From assembly GCA_963989245.1 (NCBI GenBank), contig OZ022342.1, positions 54,310,817 through 54,374,816 on the forward strand: a DNA stretch of 64,000 nt, written 5' to 3'. Positions 1 to 12,176 of the stretch are shown in pieces. Numbering within the stretch: position 1 is the stretch's first letter; each line of letters starts with the position of its first letter. The notes under the pieces were generated by a model. That model was given only the letters and a program-made list of their open reading frames with translations. It was not told the origin of the DNA and did not search any database. The stretch comes from Nansenia antarctica (taxonomy: Eukaryota > Chordata > Actinopteri > Argentiniformes > Microstomatidae). The translations under genes and the position numbers were made by a program.

Positions 1-200
1 AAATAATTCTGATTCTGATAAAACAATACTTCCACTGCATGATGTGGCTTTGTCCCCTCCGCCCAGAATACTTCCCACTGTCACTCCACCTTATCCTCCC
101 TTCTCCTAGCCCTCTCCCACCCCTCTCCTCATCTTCTCTCTCTCTCTGCTCCTCACCTTCTCTTCTCCTCCCCCCACCCCCCTCCCCCTCCCTTCCTTAC

Positions 201-2602
201 CGTACATTCTCACTGGGGGCCTTGCCACTCTTCCTGATGGCAGCACACTCTTGCTTGTGTTCGTCCCAGCATGCCGTCTGGCAGGTGCGGTCGCAGTAGA
301 CGGCGAACTTACACTGGACGCAGCGGAGCAGGTTGGCCTGGCGACGGAAACAGCTGTGGCACACCTGCGTGGACAGACTGCGGAGGGGAGAGGTGAAAGG
401 ATAGGGGTCAGACAAATGGAACGATAGAGAGATTGTTTGTGGAGGGCCTACTTTATGGAACTTCTGAGTCATAGAAAGCCTGTTCTCCTTAAGATACAGT
501 TCTGTATTCATTTCCATGGGAAAGCGATTATATGTGAAACAACAGATCAGCATTTGATAGCCAACGATGGTTGCTTTTATAGATTTCCAACATTAGATGT
601 TCCAATTTTTAGACTTATAGTAATTTAGTCAGACCCATGGCAGAGCTCCCACCCCCCCTTCAACATCCAAATATCCCCCCAGGGAACAATAGGGGAGTCC
701 TTTGAAGGCCCAGATGCCCTGGGAATGTGGCCTTTACCCTGGGAATAACAAACTAATAGAGGTGTGTGGTAGAGGCAGTGAGAGTCAGAGTTACTGTATA
801 TGGCTAAAGGGGGACAGTTATTTTGGGAGAAGTTGGGATGGTAGGAGAGGTTATTATAAACTAGGATATCTTGTTGTGACACTGTAGGTGTCACGCCCTC
901 TACCTCTAGGTAGTGGGCAGTGCCTCCCTCTCTCTCTCTCTCTCCCTCTAATTGGCAGGAGTGGCTTCAGGTGTGCGTTTGTCCGGCTGTTCACAATTAC
1001 CTCATCGTTAGCCCTGCATAAAGACCCGTTCCAGCCTTCACTTCACTGCCGGATCATAGCTTCAGTTCCACTTCTGTTCAGCCTGACTCCTGTTACCTGC
1101 CCTGCCTGCCTGCCCTCCTGCCCGCCTACCTGCCCTCCTGCCCTCCTGCCTACCTGCCCTCCTCCTACCCGCCTGCCTGCCAACTACTCCCCCTGCCTAG
1201 ACCCCTGCCTGCCTGCCGACTACTCCCCCTGCCTAGACCCCTGCCTGCCTGCCGACTTCTCCCCCTGCCTAGACCCCTGCCTGCCTGCCGACTACTTCTC
1301 CTGCCTGACCCCCCCCGCTTGCCTTACGACCATTCTCTGCCTCAGTCCTTAAATAAATATACCTTATTTACTTCAATCAGTCTCTGGTCTGTGTCTGCAC
1401 TTGGGTTCCCTATCTGATCGTAACAGTAGGAGAGGGGAGACATATCTCTATTGTATCACTGAGGAGGGAGGTCTGCTCTCTGTCAATAGCAAACCCCAAA
1501 TCTCTTCTTCCCTTCTCACTGCCCTCTTATCATATCCCCTCTCTCCCTGTCTGTTCCTCTCGTCTCCTCCCCTCCTCTCCCTATCCTTTTCCATCTCCTC
1601 CCCCTCTCCCTCTCTGTCATACAGACCATGAGAAATATCGTCTCCTATTACTTGTAGGTGACACATTTACGTAATGGTTCTATTCTGAGATGACATTCAA
1701 GAAACATGATGACATTCCCCACGCGTCATCCCCCCACCTCCCCCCCTGTCATTGCCCCCCACCCCCCCCTCTCTCTCTCTCTAAGAGATAATTATGTAAA
1801 TTATAATGTAATGTAATTTATATATATGTTGAGCTCCTTGACTATATTTCTTCTGGGTTAATCATCTTTACTGCAATCTGTTTCTGACTCGTCTCTCATG
1901 AATGACCAAGACAAGTCTAAGTATAAATGTGGAAGGGTGTATAAGAAATATACAAGACATTACTATCCCTAAGACAAATATACAAGACATTACTATCCCA
2001 TCTTACAAAGTAAACAAACTTTGAAGTTTAAAATACAGACATGACTGTTCTATTTTCCGTTATTCTCAAAGGACAAACCAACGGCGACCTTACAGAAAAC
2101 ATTCTGAAACGACAATGAAAATGTCACGTAAAAACAAGACGAACATCAACAGGAATCCAACGCTAGACGGGCATGGCCAGGCAGGCGCTTGATTGGTCAC
2201 AACCCCAATGGCACTATATTATGACGACAAAAAGCCACCTGTGATAATGCTATTGACACTGAGCTGACTGACACTGTGCCATTCAAACCTGCTTTTTCTT
2301 TCCCCGGTCTCAAAACTCATGTACTGCTTTCAGCTGAAGGCCAGCATAGTACAATATGTTATAGAGAGAGTTTATGTGTATATAAATATGCACTCATTCA
2401 ATATCCCAGAATGAACATGTTGCACTGCTCTTGACACCACCGTGTGTACTCTTGTACACCCCTAGAATAATATTTCCTAGATGTTAATACACAAAGACAA
2501 AACAGTTGGATATCAACCTCCTCCTCAGATGACAGACGAAGGTGTGAGCCAAAATTGTGCTTCTAAAATCCTAATAATAAAAGCTTATTGCTAAAAATAG
2601 CA

Positions 2603-2644
<42 letters not shown>

Positions 2645-2867
2645 TGTGTGTCTGTATGTCTGTGTGTGTGTGTCTGGCTGTCTGTCTGTCTGTATCTGTG
2701 TGTCTGTGTGTGTATGTGTGTAAACAGTTTATCCGAGCGAGTGTCTAAAAGGAAATGGAACAAGCTTGTTAATGCCTGCAATGATTGTTGGCATCCTGCA
2801 AAGCTCTGTGAAGCATCAATATGAACACGTGGCTGCCATACACACAGACACGCACGCAGGCACACAC

Positions 2868-2939
<72 letters not shown>

Positions 2940-3365
2940 ACACACACACGTGCACACTCTCTTTTTCCTTCCTAGTTTTGGAAAGCACACACACACACAC
3001 ACACTCTCCTCTCTCCAAACAGTACGTCCCAGTGCATACCTGCGGTGTGCTGCTGTGATCTGTCCTAGTGGTGCTAGTTCTTATATGGCCCCCGAGCTTC
3101 AGCAAGCATATCTGTGACCAGCATTCCAGCAGACATGGAGACCAACCTCTCCCACCATGGACTTTGAGTGCATCGAACCGACTGCATGTCTATTCCAAGG
3201 GCTTGTTCCTACTACAATATTTACTCTATACTGTATGTATATTCTAGGTCTATTCTACAGTATGCCCCTTGCCTTCCTTTCCCCCGTGACCGGCGGCAAC
3301 GACATGTCATCACTCAAGTGACACATGTTTCCCTTTGCTCTGACTGCATGTCTTACTGGGTGATT

Positions 3366-3412
<47 letters not shown>

Positions 3413-4343
3413 TGTCTGTGTGTACAGACGTGCATGCGTGCGTGTGTGCAGCTTGGCTGTAAACACGTTGCATTCTTCTTCTGCAAAGCCCTGATGCCTA
3501 AGCTAACACCCTTAGACAACAACTCAACACTATGAGTTGAACCTCAATCCATTTAATGCTTATTTTAGTGCAAACTGTCAGAGTGCATACAGATTCCTAC
3601 CATTCTATCTCTATGAATGCTACATCACATGCTACCAGTACCAGCCACTTGCTACAGAATTCACCAATTCAAATTGGCTAGAGGATGTTTGCTGCTGAAT
3701 TATTTGAATCTATGCTTGACAGGGGACAGTATGAATCTGAACAATCATGGTGGACTAAATGGCAAAAAGCATGACATCACTCTACTGTATATGACTGGCA
3801 TATCACTGGGAGGGTGCCAACAGGACTGCATTATGCAAAACAGCTACACAGGCCCCAACTTCCATCTTCAATACCATCAGATATAGCATGCTATTCAGGT
3901 AGAAGGTGATATTATCCTTTTTGGGCACTTTACCAAAACATTTTCCACATTTTCTTACGATATGAAATGTAATCAAATACATTGATCAACACATTGATAT
4001 TTTTAAACCCACAACAACACACCCATACCGTAATCCACTCACCACTATGAGATACAGATACACAACCCAACCACCAGGTCACCCATGACCCAAGCATGAC
4101 AATACAACGCAACTTTATTTGTCCAACTGTTACGGACATTGCTCTGCTCTCAACATCTCTGAAACAACATACTGACACAAACCTCCATGCAATAAGGCCG
4201 TACCTGTCGAAGACGACCGCGGCGTAGCTGGCTTCTGCGAAGACCACGTCCCCCGCATACAGCTCCGTGGTGGCCCTCAGGCCTCGTCCCTTCTTCTCCC
4301 CCGCATCAAACACCTCCACACTCTCCATGTTCTCCAGAGTCAT
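201..4343 (-). CDS. smyd1: SMYD1 muscle lysine methyltransferase, first two coding exons (partial)
   Basis: SMYD1 is a SET/MYND histone methyltransferase of heart and skeletal muscle that also works with Hsp90 in myosin assembly. Exon 1 is 4204-4343 (ATG at 4343-4341, donor GTACGG) and encodes the SET N-terminal strand with K-G-R-G-L-R (about residues 18-23). Exon 2 is 201-377 (acceptor CCGCAG, donor GTAAGG) and encodes a complete MYND zinc finger from Cys53: CxxC, CxxC, CxxxC and a final HxxxC. Phase agrees across the 3.8-kb intron (GAC AG|T). The remaining SET and C-terminal exons lie beyond the left edge, so the gene is cut by the window, not broken. The wording of the exon 1 and MYND segments matches SMYD1 rather than SMYD2/3. 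Which teleost copy (smyd1a or b) cannot be decided here. Confidence 0.93.
889..1425 (+). mobile_element. Solo LTR (537 bp) with 5-bp target duplication
   Basis: The element starts TGTCACGCCC and ends CGTAACA, so it has the TG...CA ends of an LTR. It is flanked on both sides by GTAGG (884-888 and 1426-1430), a 5-bp target site duplication. Inside are a possible TATA-like GCATAAAG (near 1016), an AATAAA signal near 1353 and, between about 1190 and 1320, a tandem array of a ~36-bp C-rich unit (CCTGCCTGCCGACTACTCCC...). No internal retroviral-type coding region is present, so this is a recombination-derived solo LTR of a Gypsy/Metaviridae-like or related element. The family is inferred from the TGTCACG start only. 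Confidence 0.85.
2606..3425. repeat. Cluster of CA/TG microsatellites
   Basis: TG repeats at 2606-2643 with degenerate TGTC/TG continuation to about 2720; CA repeats at about 2863-2950 and 2988-3003; TG repeats at about 3365-3412. These create spurious reading frames of Cys-Val or Thr-His runs on both strands that are not genes. Confidence 0.95.
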
Positions 4344-4369
4344 ACCAGGGATAAGACTGAACAATAAAC

Positions 4370-4374
<5 letters not shown>

Positions 4375-4412
<38 letters not shown>
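4375..4412. repeat. (GA)n microsatellite upstream of smyd1 ATG
   Basis: Perfect GA repeat starting about 32 bp upstream of the smyd1 start codon, followed by GGGAGGGAGGGA. It lies in the 5' UTR or core promoter of smyd1. Confidence 0.9.
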
Positions 4413-4417
<5 letters not shown>

Positions 4418-4559
4418 AGGGATGTGGCTAGCAGCAGCGACAGGAGAGGCCCTATCTGCACACACTAACTTACACTGCCCCCAACCCCCACCCCCCCACC
4501 CCCACCCCCACCAAAAAAACTCCCAGCACCTGCCCCTCTCTCCTCAGCAATAACCCTGC

Positions 4560-4760
4560 CTGGCCAAAAATAGACTGGCCCTCCAGGGACCATACCACCA
4601 TCAGAGGCAGGGGTGGAGGTGAGAGTTGGGGTGGGGGAAGTCGGTAGGTCTGGGGAGAGCTCCACAGGGAGAGAGTTGTGTGTGGGTCTTCCTGGGTGCT
4701 GTCCCTTACTTTAGGGTTATTTCAGGCCTCGAGGGTATTTTAGTCGGGGCAGCTGTGTCT
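4560..4760 (-). promoter_or_regulatory. Candidate muscle control sites upstream of smyd1
   Basis: CCAAAAATAG at 4564-4573 is one base from both the SRF CArG box and (as CTATTTTTGG on the gene strand) the MEF2 consensus. CAGCTG at 4750-4755 is a myogenic E-box. Both lie about 220-410 bp upstream of the smyd1 start. SMYD1 is known to be controlled by MEF2, SRF and myogenic bHLH factors in vertebrates. Binding here is inference, and single short motifs also occur by chance. Confidence 0.35.
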
Positions 4761-5806
4761 GTCTATCAGGGGAGGTAGGTACAGTAGGAGGTGGCTGGCT
4801 GGGAACAGGACTGATCGAATAGTCCCCCTCCACTCTCTGTCTCTCTCTCTTCTCTCCCTCTCTCTCTTTTATTATCTCTCCCTTTCATTCACTAGCTATT
4901 GTATATGTTATTACCAACATTACTGTGTGAAACTCTCACAAGTCACCAGTTCTATTTCACTCCTCTCTCTCTGCTTTCTATCCTACATACTTCTCGCTAC
5001 GCTCCCTGTTTAGTCATCTTGAGATCATGTGCATTACAGATAAACTATCTATCTGCCTACTCTTCTTCACCCCCACTATCCCTCTGTACAGTTCATTTAC
5101 TGTTACTAATACAAAATGAAGTAATCCTCTTCTAGCATTGTGACTTCCATTGTGGCACCTGGTCCTAACAGAGATTTAGGTGCTTATGATGACTGATGTT
5201 TTGATGATTCACTTACTTTATACAATCGCATTGGATAAAAGCGTCTGGTAAGTGTCAATGTAAATGTAGGTTGAGCATGCATATTTCTTCTTACTTCTGT
5301 TTTGTCATATTGAGCCATACATCAAGATGATGGTGCAATACAGATAAACATCGAGGACTGCAAAAATCAAGATGGCGAAATCTAGGTCCAGTATTCTGTG
5401 GTAGAGATCATGCAATTAGAGGAGACTGCTTTGTCTCTGCACTCAAATACAATTACTATTTAATACTAAGCCATAAAACCTCCTTCAGTCCTGGTTTACA
5501 GTATGGTCCATGGCAACATCCTATCCACTCTGTAACGCTGCTAATATCCTGTCTCAACATATCAGGGTTTGACATGGATATCCATTTTTAAAATAGGAAA
5601 CAACGCAGTGATGTGTAATATTTTCCTTTACACTTCACACCGTGATTCATATTAGGGAATAAATGGCACCTTTCTAAACAAGAGAAGAAGCTTTGAGGCT
5701 TCCACAGCCTTTGAGAGACTAACTGTTTACATTGGGAGTGTGGAAGAGAGGTGGGGATGAGGGGTGGGGCTGATGGGGGATAGGATTGTGTGGGGGTCAG
5801 GGTTAG

Positions 5807-5845
<39 letters not shown>

Positions 5846-6842
5846 GCGTGTGTGTGTACAAGTAGAGCATTTTCCCCTATTTGTCCTGCTTTAGTCAAAG
5901 CTCTGGCTGTTGCCTGGTATTAGATAAACTCTTACACACTATGACCACCTCTGTATTACAAACTACACACACCACCACCACCAATGACCAGTCCTCCAAC
6001 CACAAAACACCACACCTACACATCATCATAGTATAATTATTTAATTAATTACAAAATTACTTCACTTTCAGATGAGAATTATATTATTGAAACAGTAGTT
6101 TTCATTATAGACTATAAACATACTGCAGAAATGCACATATAATAAATGGAATAATACTTATAATTTATTTCATGATTCTCAAGTGTTCGGTTGCACAGTA
6201 CTGTATAGCATTTGCAGATCAATCAAAAACAGCAAAACTATATTCATACAGTAAACTTGTTAATACAAAGATAAAGTCATATGCACTTTCTGTAGGAATG
6301 TGTCAAATATCACAAAAGCATGTCTATAATAGATCTGGAAAACATTGTCAGACAGAATGGAATGCATCTATTAAATGACATTTTGAAAGCACAAGTACAC
6401 TTTGCTACAAATCTTACAAAGGATGACCTTCACGAAAAGCACTGCATGCTTTTATTTCAGTACACAATGGTCTTCTTTAACAGACACTATTTAGAAAGGC
6501 AACATTGTCTGAGAGCAGACAGATTAGTTTTACGCATATCAGCAGCGTACACGGCTTAAGGCACAATTCAATCATTGTGTATGTTCATAATCGTCACATC
6601 ATCACAGAGAAATGGGAACTAATCCACATTAAATCAACATTTCCCTGCATTCCTCTTTATGTGATTACTTTGGGTTTATGGTTTGCCAGGCCCGGTGGCT
6701 TTACAAACACAGACAAGCGCATCAGCACCACTGTAGCTGATCGCATCTCTCTCCTTCCCTCCCTCCCTCCCTCCCTCCTTCCCTCCCTCTCTCCTTCCCT
6801 CCCTCTCTCCTTCCCTCACTCTCTCCCTCCCTCCTTCTCTTC
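4761..6842. other. Intergenic, smyd1 upstream to spr 3' side
   Basis: No convincing gene. It holds a short SINE-tail fragment near 5205-5270 (ATTGGATAAAAGCGTCTGG), a TG repeat at about 5810-5858, AT-rich DNA at 6030-6200 and a CCCT-rich tract at 6740-6840. The spr 3' UTR must lie at its right end. A possible minus-strand AATAAA is at 6451-6456 (read as tttatt), about 390 bp past the spr stop. Confidence 0.6.
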
Positions 6843-8592
6843 CTACTGCTCGTAGTAGTCGATATGTGCCCCGGAGGGATAGTTGTCCTCCAGCAGCAGC
6901 TTCACCAGCTTGGCGCAGGACTCTGGACAGGTGACCAGCTGGCCCTGGGAGTGCGTGTCTGAGAGAGTCTTCCTCAGGCTGGGGTCTGCCGTGCCTGACC
7001 GGGCCTCCGCATGCATGTCTGTGTCCAATGGACCTGGAGAACCACGGGGGACAGGAGAGGAGAGGACATCAGTAGGACATCAGCAGTATCTGGAGTCACT
7101 CGAGTCCCTTTTACACACAAACCAAACATTTTTACCAGCAATTTGTAACCCAGGTCAATAGATGGGAGTGCTAGAGAGGACGGAGGAGAGGAGCTGGGCT
7201 TGTCCTTGTCAGCTAGTCAGTAGATAGGGAGCCCGTAGGAAGGACACAGGCCTTGGCTGAAGTCCATGGCTACAGCCGACTTGAAAGTGGATATCGAGTA
7301 TGTGCATGCCCACCTAAAGCCTCTAAAGCCTCTATCAAAGGCTAATATAGATATGGATCACATTCATATTCATATAATAACCATACTGTATATAATACAG
7401 CTCATCTCTGGCCTACCCTAGAGCCTAACTGATAGTGTATCTATCTGGAGTCGAGTGAGGCCTACCTGGGGCATAGTTCAGCACCCGTATCCCCGGCTCC
7501 TCCTCGGCCAGTACTCTGAACATCATGTCCCTGGCTGCCTTGCCCGTGCTGTACAGCACCCACGAGGGGAAGGGCTGCACAGCACACAGCGAGCTGACGT
7601 TGACCACGCAGTGCCGCAGGCCTGGCCGCTGTGGAAACGCCTGCAGGACCCCGGCTGTCAGGCTGAGGGCGGAGCTGACGTTGAAAGACAGGTAGGAGTC
7701 TATCTCCATCATGTCGGTGAAGCTCTGGGCGTAGCGAGACACATCACCCAGAGAGGCTGGACGGAGGGGGAGAGAGGGAGGGCAGGGGGGAGAGAGCGAG
7801 GGCAGGGAAGGTGAGAGAAGAGAGAGAGAAAGAGGGAGGGGTGGTTGGGATAGAGGGAGGGAGTGTGTGTGTGTGTGTGTGTGTGTGGGGGGGGGGGGGG
7901 GGTAGATTATACAGTGTAATTGCAGCAGATCAAGTAATCAGCAGTATCAAATTATACAGTTAAAGCCTCCAAAAGTTCTGCTCAGTGTTCAATTTTTTGG
8001 TTTTCGGGGGTATATTCTGACATGCACAATATTGCAATAGCCTATAGCCTAATGTGATTAATAAAAATGATGTTAATCTCTCATTCCAATGTTAAAATCC
8101 AGGCCTAATATTAAAACAGTTGGAGAAAAAAAAAGGGAATATTTTCTGAGGACCAGCTCTGATTAGTATAATTTGGACACTTTCTTTCGGGTGTTAGTAG
8201 ACATGATGCAATGTAAGAAAAATATTAAACATTACACAGATAAGGCCAAAAGGACCCTTACCTGCATTATTAATCAGAATGAGATGCTCGATATCCTCGA
8301 AGGACATCTCTTTCGCCGCTCGGACGACGCTTTCCACCCCTTCCTTCATCCCCAGGTCGGCGACCACACACCGAGTCACCAGCCCCGCTCTGCCTGCGTC
8401 CGACGCGGCTAGTTCAGCTTGGATGTCCCGGAGCATGTCGCCGGACCGAGCCGCCAAAACGAGCACCGACTTAGGTTTGAGAAACCTGGAGAACTCCGTT
8501 GCCAGAGTTCGGCCAAATCCCCTGGACGCCCCGGTGATGATGCAAAGTGCTCTTCCCAGGTCCTTCGCGTCTGGCGCGATCACGGCCTGCAT
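6843..8592 (-). CDS. spr: Sepiapterin reductase, complete three-exon gene
   Basis: NADPH-dependent SDR enzyme that catalyses the last steps of tetrahydrobiopterin synthesis in the cytosol; BH4 serves aromatic amino acid hydroxylases and, in fish, pteridine pigments. Exons are 8262-8592, 7466-7756 and 6843-7033 (270 aa; phases 1 and 1 agree). Visible motifs: T-G-A-S-R-G-F-G nucleotide loop at about 20-27, N-N-A near 108-110, catalytic Ser166, Tyr179 and Lys183 (N-V-S-S and Y-S-T-G-K), and the C-terminal S-G-A-H-I-D block with Asp266 in the position of the substrate-anchoring Asp258 of rat SPR. Length fits the family (about 260). The exon 1/2 joint gives NNAA where most SDRs have NNAG; rat SPR also departs from G here, so I do not treat it as damage. 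Teleost spra/sprb assignment is open. Confidence 0.94.
7863..7903. repeat. (GT)n followed by poly-G in spr intron 1
   Basis: About 12 GT units run directly into an uninterrupted run of about 15 G. Purine-rich GGGAGA repeats precede it (7765-7862), giving a strongly strand-asymmetric stretch. Confidence 0.9.
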
Positions 8593-8735
8593 CTTAATGA
8601 CACGAGTGAGTGAAACGTACAATTACAACTGTGCTGTGTACAGAGACCGACTTCTTTTAAAGGTTCGTGTGATCAACTTTCTCCCATTGATCAGTCTCGA
8701 CTCGAGGATCAAAACAAATATGGGCACCCATAACA

Positions 8736-8755
8736 CCGCCCCTAGTCCCGCCCCC
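8736..8755 (-). promoter_or_regulatory. Two GC boxes upstream of spr
   Basis: CCGCCCC at 8736-8742 and CCCGCCCC at 8747-8755 lie about 145-165 bp upstream of the spr start codon. They are typical Sp1/KLF sites of housekeeping promoters. Function is inferred from position. Confidence 0.45.
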
Positions 8756-8759
8756 TTTA

Positions 8760-10490
8760 TGATGTGCAATTATTTTGTATGGATGCAGAAGACATAATAA
8801 TAATATAATGTACAGTAGGCTAAACCTACAGATTAGACACTATGGGCAATATATCCTGGACATACATTTTTCAATCCAGTAATCTTGGCCAATGGTGACC
8901 TATGGTGGTATTGTGTCATTTTACTTGGTTGAGTAGGCTATTGGTTGGTATAGTTTTGCCATTGTTGTGCAAAATTATATTTGGAAAGCTTTTTGTATTG
9001 AGAAAAAGCTTGTGAATTTCAACAGTTACCTGCTAGCAAATGCATACTTGTATACATTTCCATGACTCAAGTCAGATGAGATCAGCATTCTGAAGATTAT
9101 ATCGAATTTATCTGAAGTAGAATGCATGCATTGCATGTATGAAATCAACATCATACACTAAATGTGTGCCATGTCGTGTGTGTCTGTGAAATATTAGCGG
9201 TGCTGATCAGTGAAAGATAATGATCTCACATTTCAAGGCCTGACCTGACTGTTACAGTCGCTCTAACATTATGTTCAAATGTGGAACCGACGATTCTACT
9301 GTTATCTCAACATAATATCAGTATAATATATATATTATTATATATTTATTTTTGTACAGACGTGTATTGTTTCTTCAGAAGAATTCAATGTAGAGATTAT
9401 AGGCATTAAGAATTATGTGTGGTGGACGTTTCCATAAGCTCCCTAGAATCACTCCCCCAGTCTCTTTTGAAACTATATAGCTAAAACCGACTGCAGTAAT
9501 ACAACCAATTGTGTTATTACATTGTCATATGCAGTACAGTGCACAACGATATAGCCGACTTGCATGCAACACCAGACATAGTGAGGAGAAAGCATTGGAT
9601 CAAAAGGTACATTCAGTTCTCTCAGTTCAGTCATGCCTTTACAATTCACTGTAGCTGTGAAGTATGCCCACTTTTTACATAGCCTAATATTCTGTTGATA
9701 ATCAAATATAATACCAGTGATATGGTCTGAATAGAGGGTTGTTTCCACAGTACAAATACCTGCCCTGATCTTTACCATGGTTTAAGTGATTGACCCTGTT
9801 TCTCGTCTGTGGTGAAAAATATGAAAAGAATTTGACATGACAAAAAAATATTTTGCCCAGTTTCACGCCCTGAACACAGATGTTTCTGGTCAACTTAATC
9901 AGATGTAAAATTGATATTGCATCATTTGCACATTGCAGAATTGTAATACACAGTATTACACATTGTAATAATAATGATGAAACAATCAATGTCACATATT
10001 TTGGAATTAGTATATTAATACTATGCATTGTATGTTGTTAACCTTACTTAAAATATCAGATTCATACCAGCAATGTAGGCCAAACGTCTATGTTTTCAAT
10101 AAAGCATTGAAATGTTGTAGGCCTGGTCACTCTTAACTCATTAAGACGAGTCGTAATATGTAGGCCAACTAACTATACTATACTAACTATATATAAACAA
10201 TAATAACAAATAGGATTTGAAGAATATGTTTGTGTGGTGCCGATATAAACTATTGGGTGAGTAGGGCTAGACTACAGAAGGAGGGTACACAAATTGCATA
10301 ACTGCCACTGAGACTTCTCTCTTGCAGCAGGTTAACTCTTCACATGGTTCTGTACCTGGCCGGTTTTCCTTCCGTATAATTTTGCCTTTTTGCTCAATTA
10401 CGGGACTCTCTGGTCACCTACGTATTAATAAATTCACCTTGAGATGTTGCAGTCAGACTGAACTCTGATCTTTTTCAAGACCACCTAATT
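8760..10490. other. Intergenic between divergent spr and ddrgk1
   Basis: AT-rich DNA without a credible reading frame. Short frames here lack homology that I recognise. It separates two head-to-head genes, so both promoters flank it. Confidence 0.6.
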
Positions 10491-10735
10491 TTGAGGCCGT
10501 TATAATTCAAGACCGTTATAAAATCGAAGGCCATTATAAAAACCACGGCCGTTATAACTCTTCCTGTCCACACGGTGGCAGTGTTGTTACTCACAGAGAG
10601 GTCATGACTCGTCACGTGATGGTGGTGTTTGAAGCACAACAGACGTGTCGGAGAGATAGTGCTAAACTGAAATTAGCGAAACAAGTGTGACAACATGTGA
10701 CATTCGTTGCAATTAGGCTAGATTGAACGTTTACT
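10491..10735 (+). promoter_or_regulatory. ddrgk1 promoter region with 4x GRCCRTTATAA repeats and CACGTG
   Basis: Four near-copies of (A)GGCCGTTATAA lie at about 10494, 10510, 10527 and 10544, spaced 16-18 bp apart. GTCACGTGAT at 10611-10620, 116 bp before the ATG, contains the palindromic CACGTG core and is one base from the CLEAR/TFEB consensus. The 5' UTR probably starts in this stretch. Regulation by TFEB/USF-type factors is inference only. Confidence 0.4.
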
Positions 10736-12120
10736 ATGGATATCGTGGTGTATTTGATAGCTGCAGCGATCCTTATTGTCTTGATTGTCTTTGCGGTGAA
10801 GGTCCGAGGAAAGACAGAGGAAGGTAAAGGAGAAAGAACACCAGCTAGCGAGCTAACCAAGCCAGTTTGCTCAGCCCATCTGTGACTGGCTTATTAATGT
10901 ATCAATGTGGATGTTTATAATATACAGGCTTATCTAGGTGCGTGCGTGTGTGTGTGTGTGCGTGTGTGTGTGCGTGTGTGTGTGTGTGTATTATACTGTA
11001 TATCACATCCACATTTATAAATTAATATATAAGCCTCGCTATTGCTTGCTATGATGTTGACATGTTTGACAGCTGCTGCTAATCGATGTCAGAGAATAGT
11101 AGGTCTGTGTGTGCAAACTAAAAAGCAGTGATGCAGTTTTCGAGGTATGGGCTGGGACCGTATTGATTTGAAAGTCTGAGGTCCGGACTTGAGTTCTGTT
11201 CTAGAGTCAACGTTGTTTGCTTGGTTAAGCATTACTATACTAGAAAGACTTTGACCATAATACGTTCGCCTGCTCATCTCTGTTGGTTTGTGTTTAGGCA
11301 GTATGAGAACGTGAGGCTGAAGGTGAAAGTGTGAGTCTCACGCCAGAAACGTGAGTTGACAACCCTGGTCTGTCTCTCCCTCCCTCCCTCTCTCTCTCCA
11401 GCTGATATTGAACAGAGACAGGATGTTGCTGCTCGTGTGGCAGTTCGCCCTCAGGTGGCAGAGGAGAGGGGCGCAGGGATGCCCCGTCGCCGTAGAAACC
11501 TCAACAGCAGGGTGATTGCCCACAGGCGTGCCCAGAGGGATGCGTCCGACAATGGTAAAGGAAGCAGCAGACAATCATCAGTTAGTGGTATAAATCATGA
11601 GCCCACACTGGCAGACACACACATTTTAGATGCTTTATTTATGTCCACATACAAAGTATAATTCTAAAGGACATAAATACTAACAGTGCATTTTGATATC
11701 ATAGAAACAATCTGTTACAGTAATGCTGAGCCAACAACCAGTTCTGCCACACACAGGATGTTATTCGCACCAGATGATACCAGTGGGTTGACAGATACGG
11801 TATCAATACAATAAGACAGACAGTATCCCGCTCATGGGTACAGGAAGCACCGCCTTCTCCATATTGAGCGGCTACCAATAATAGCGGATATTGAGCAGTA
11901 TTTTGCTAACTGTTTGGCCCTTCTCTTAGGAAGACCAGCCATATGAAGGCCTCTAACAACAGACTTATGAACATGGCCCAGGCTGCCAAATATAAAAACT
12001 AAAAGTTGACATCTGTAGCCCAGTTGTGATATGGCCTGCTCCAGCTGTTGGTATTTTAAGATTTTGGTTAAAAAGGCTTCCTCTAGGCTATGGTCAAAGG
12101 TGCAGCCAACTTCTAAAATA

Positions 12121-12176
<56 letters not shown>

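Larger units (their letters stand above)
378..4203 (-). other. smyd1 intron 1
   Basis: A 3.8-kb intron holding a solo LTR, pyrimidine-rich tracts near 1500-1620 and 1720-1785, and several CA/TG microsatellites. A 29-bp unit is tandemly doubled near 1955-2000 (the phrase 'tacaagacattactatccc' occurs twice). I see no coding sequence between 1431 and 4203. Confidence 0.7.

Noticed and set aside
888..1352. 154-residue Cys/Pro/Leu-rich frame
   Set aside because: Lies entirely inside the solo LTR and reflects its C-rich tandem repeat.
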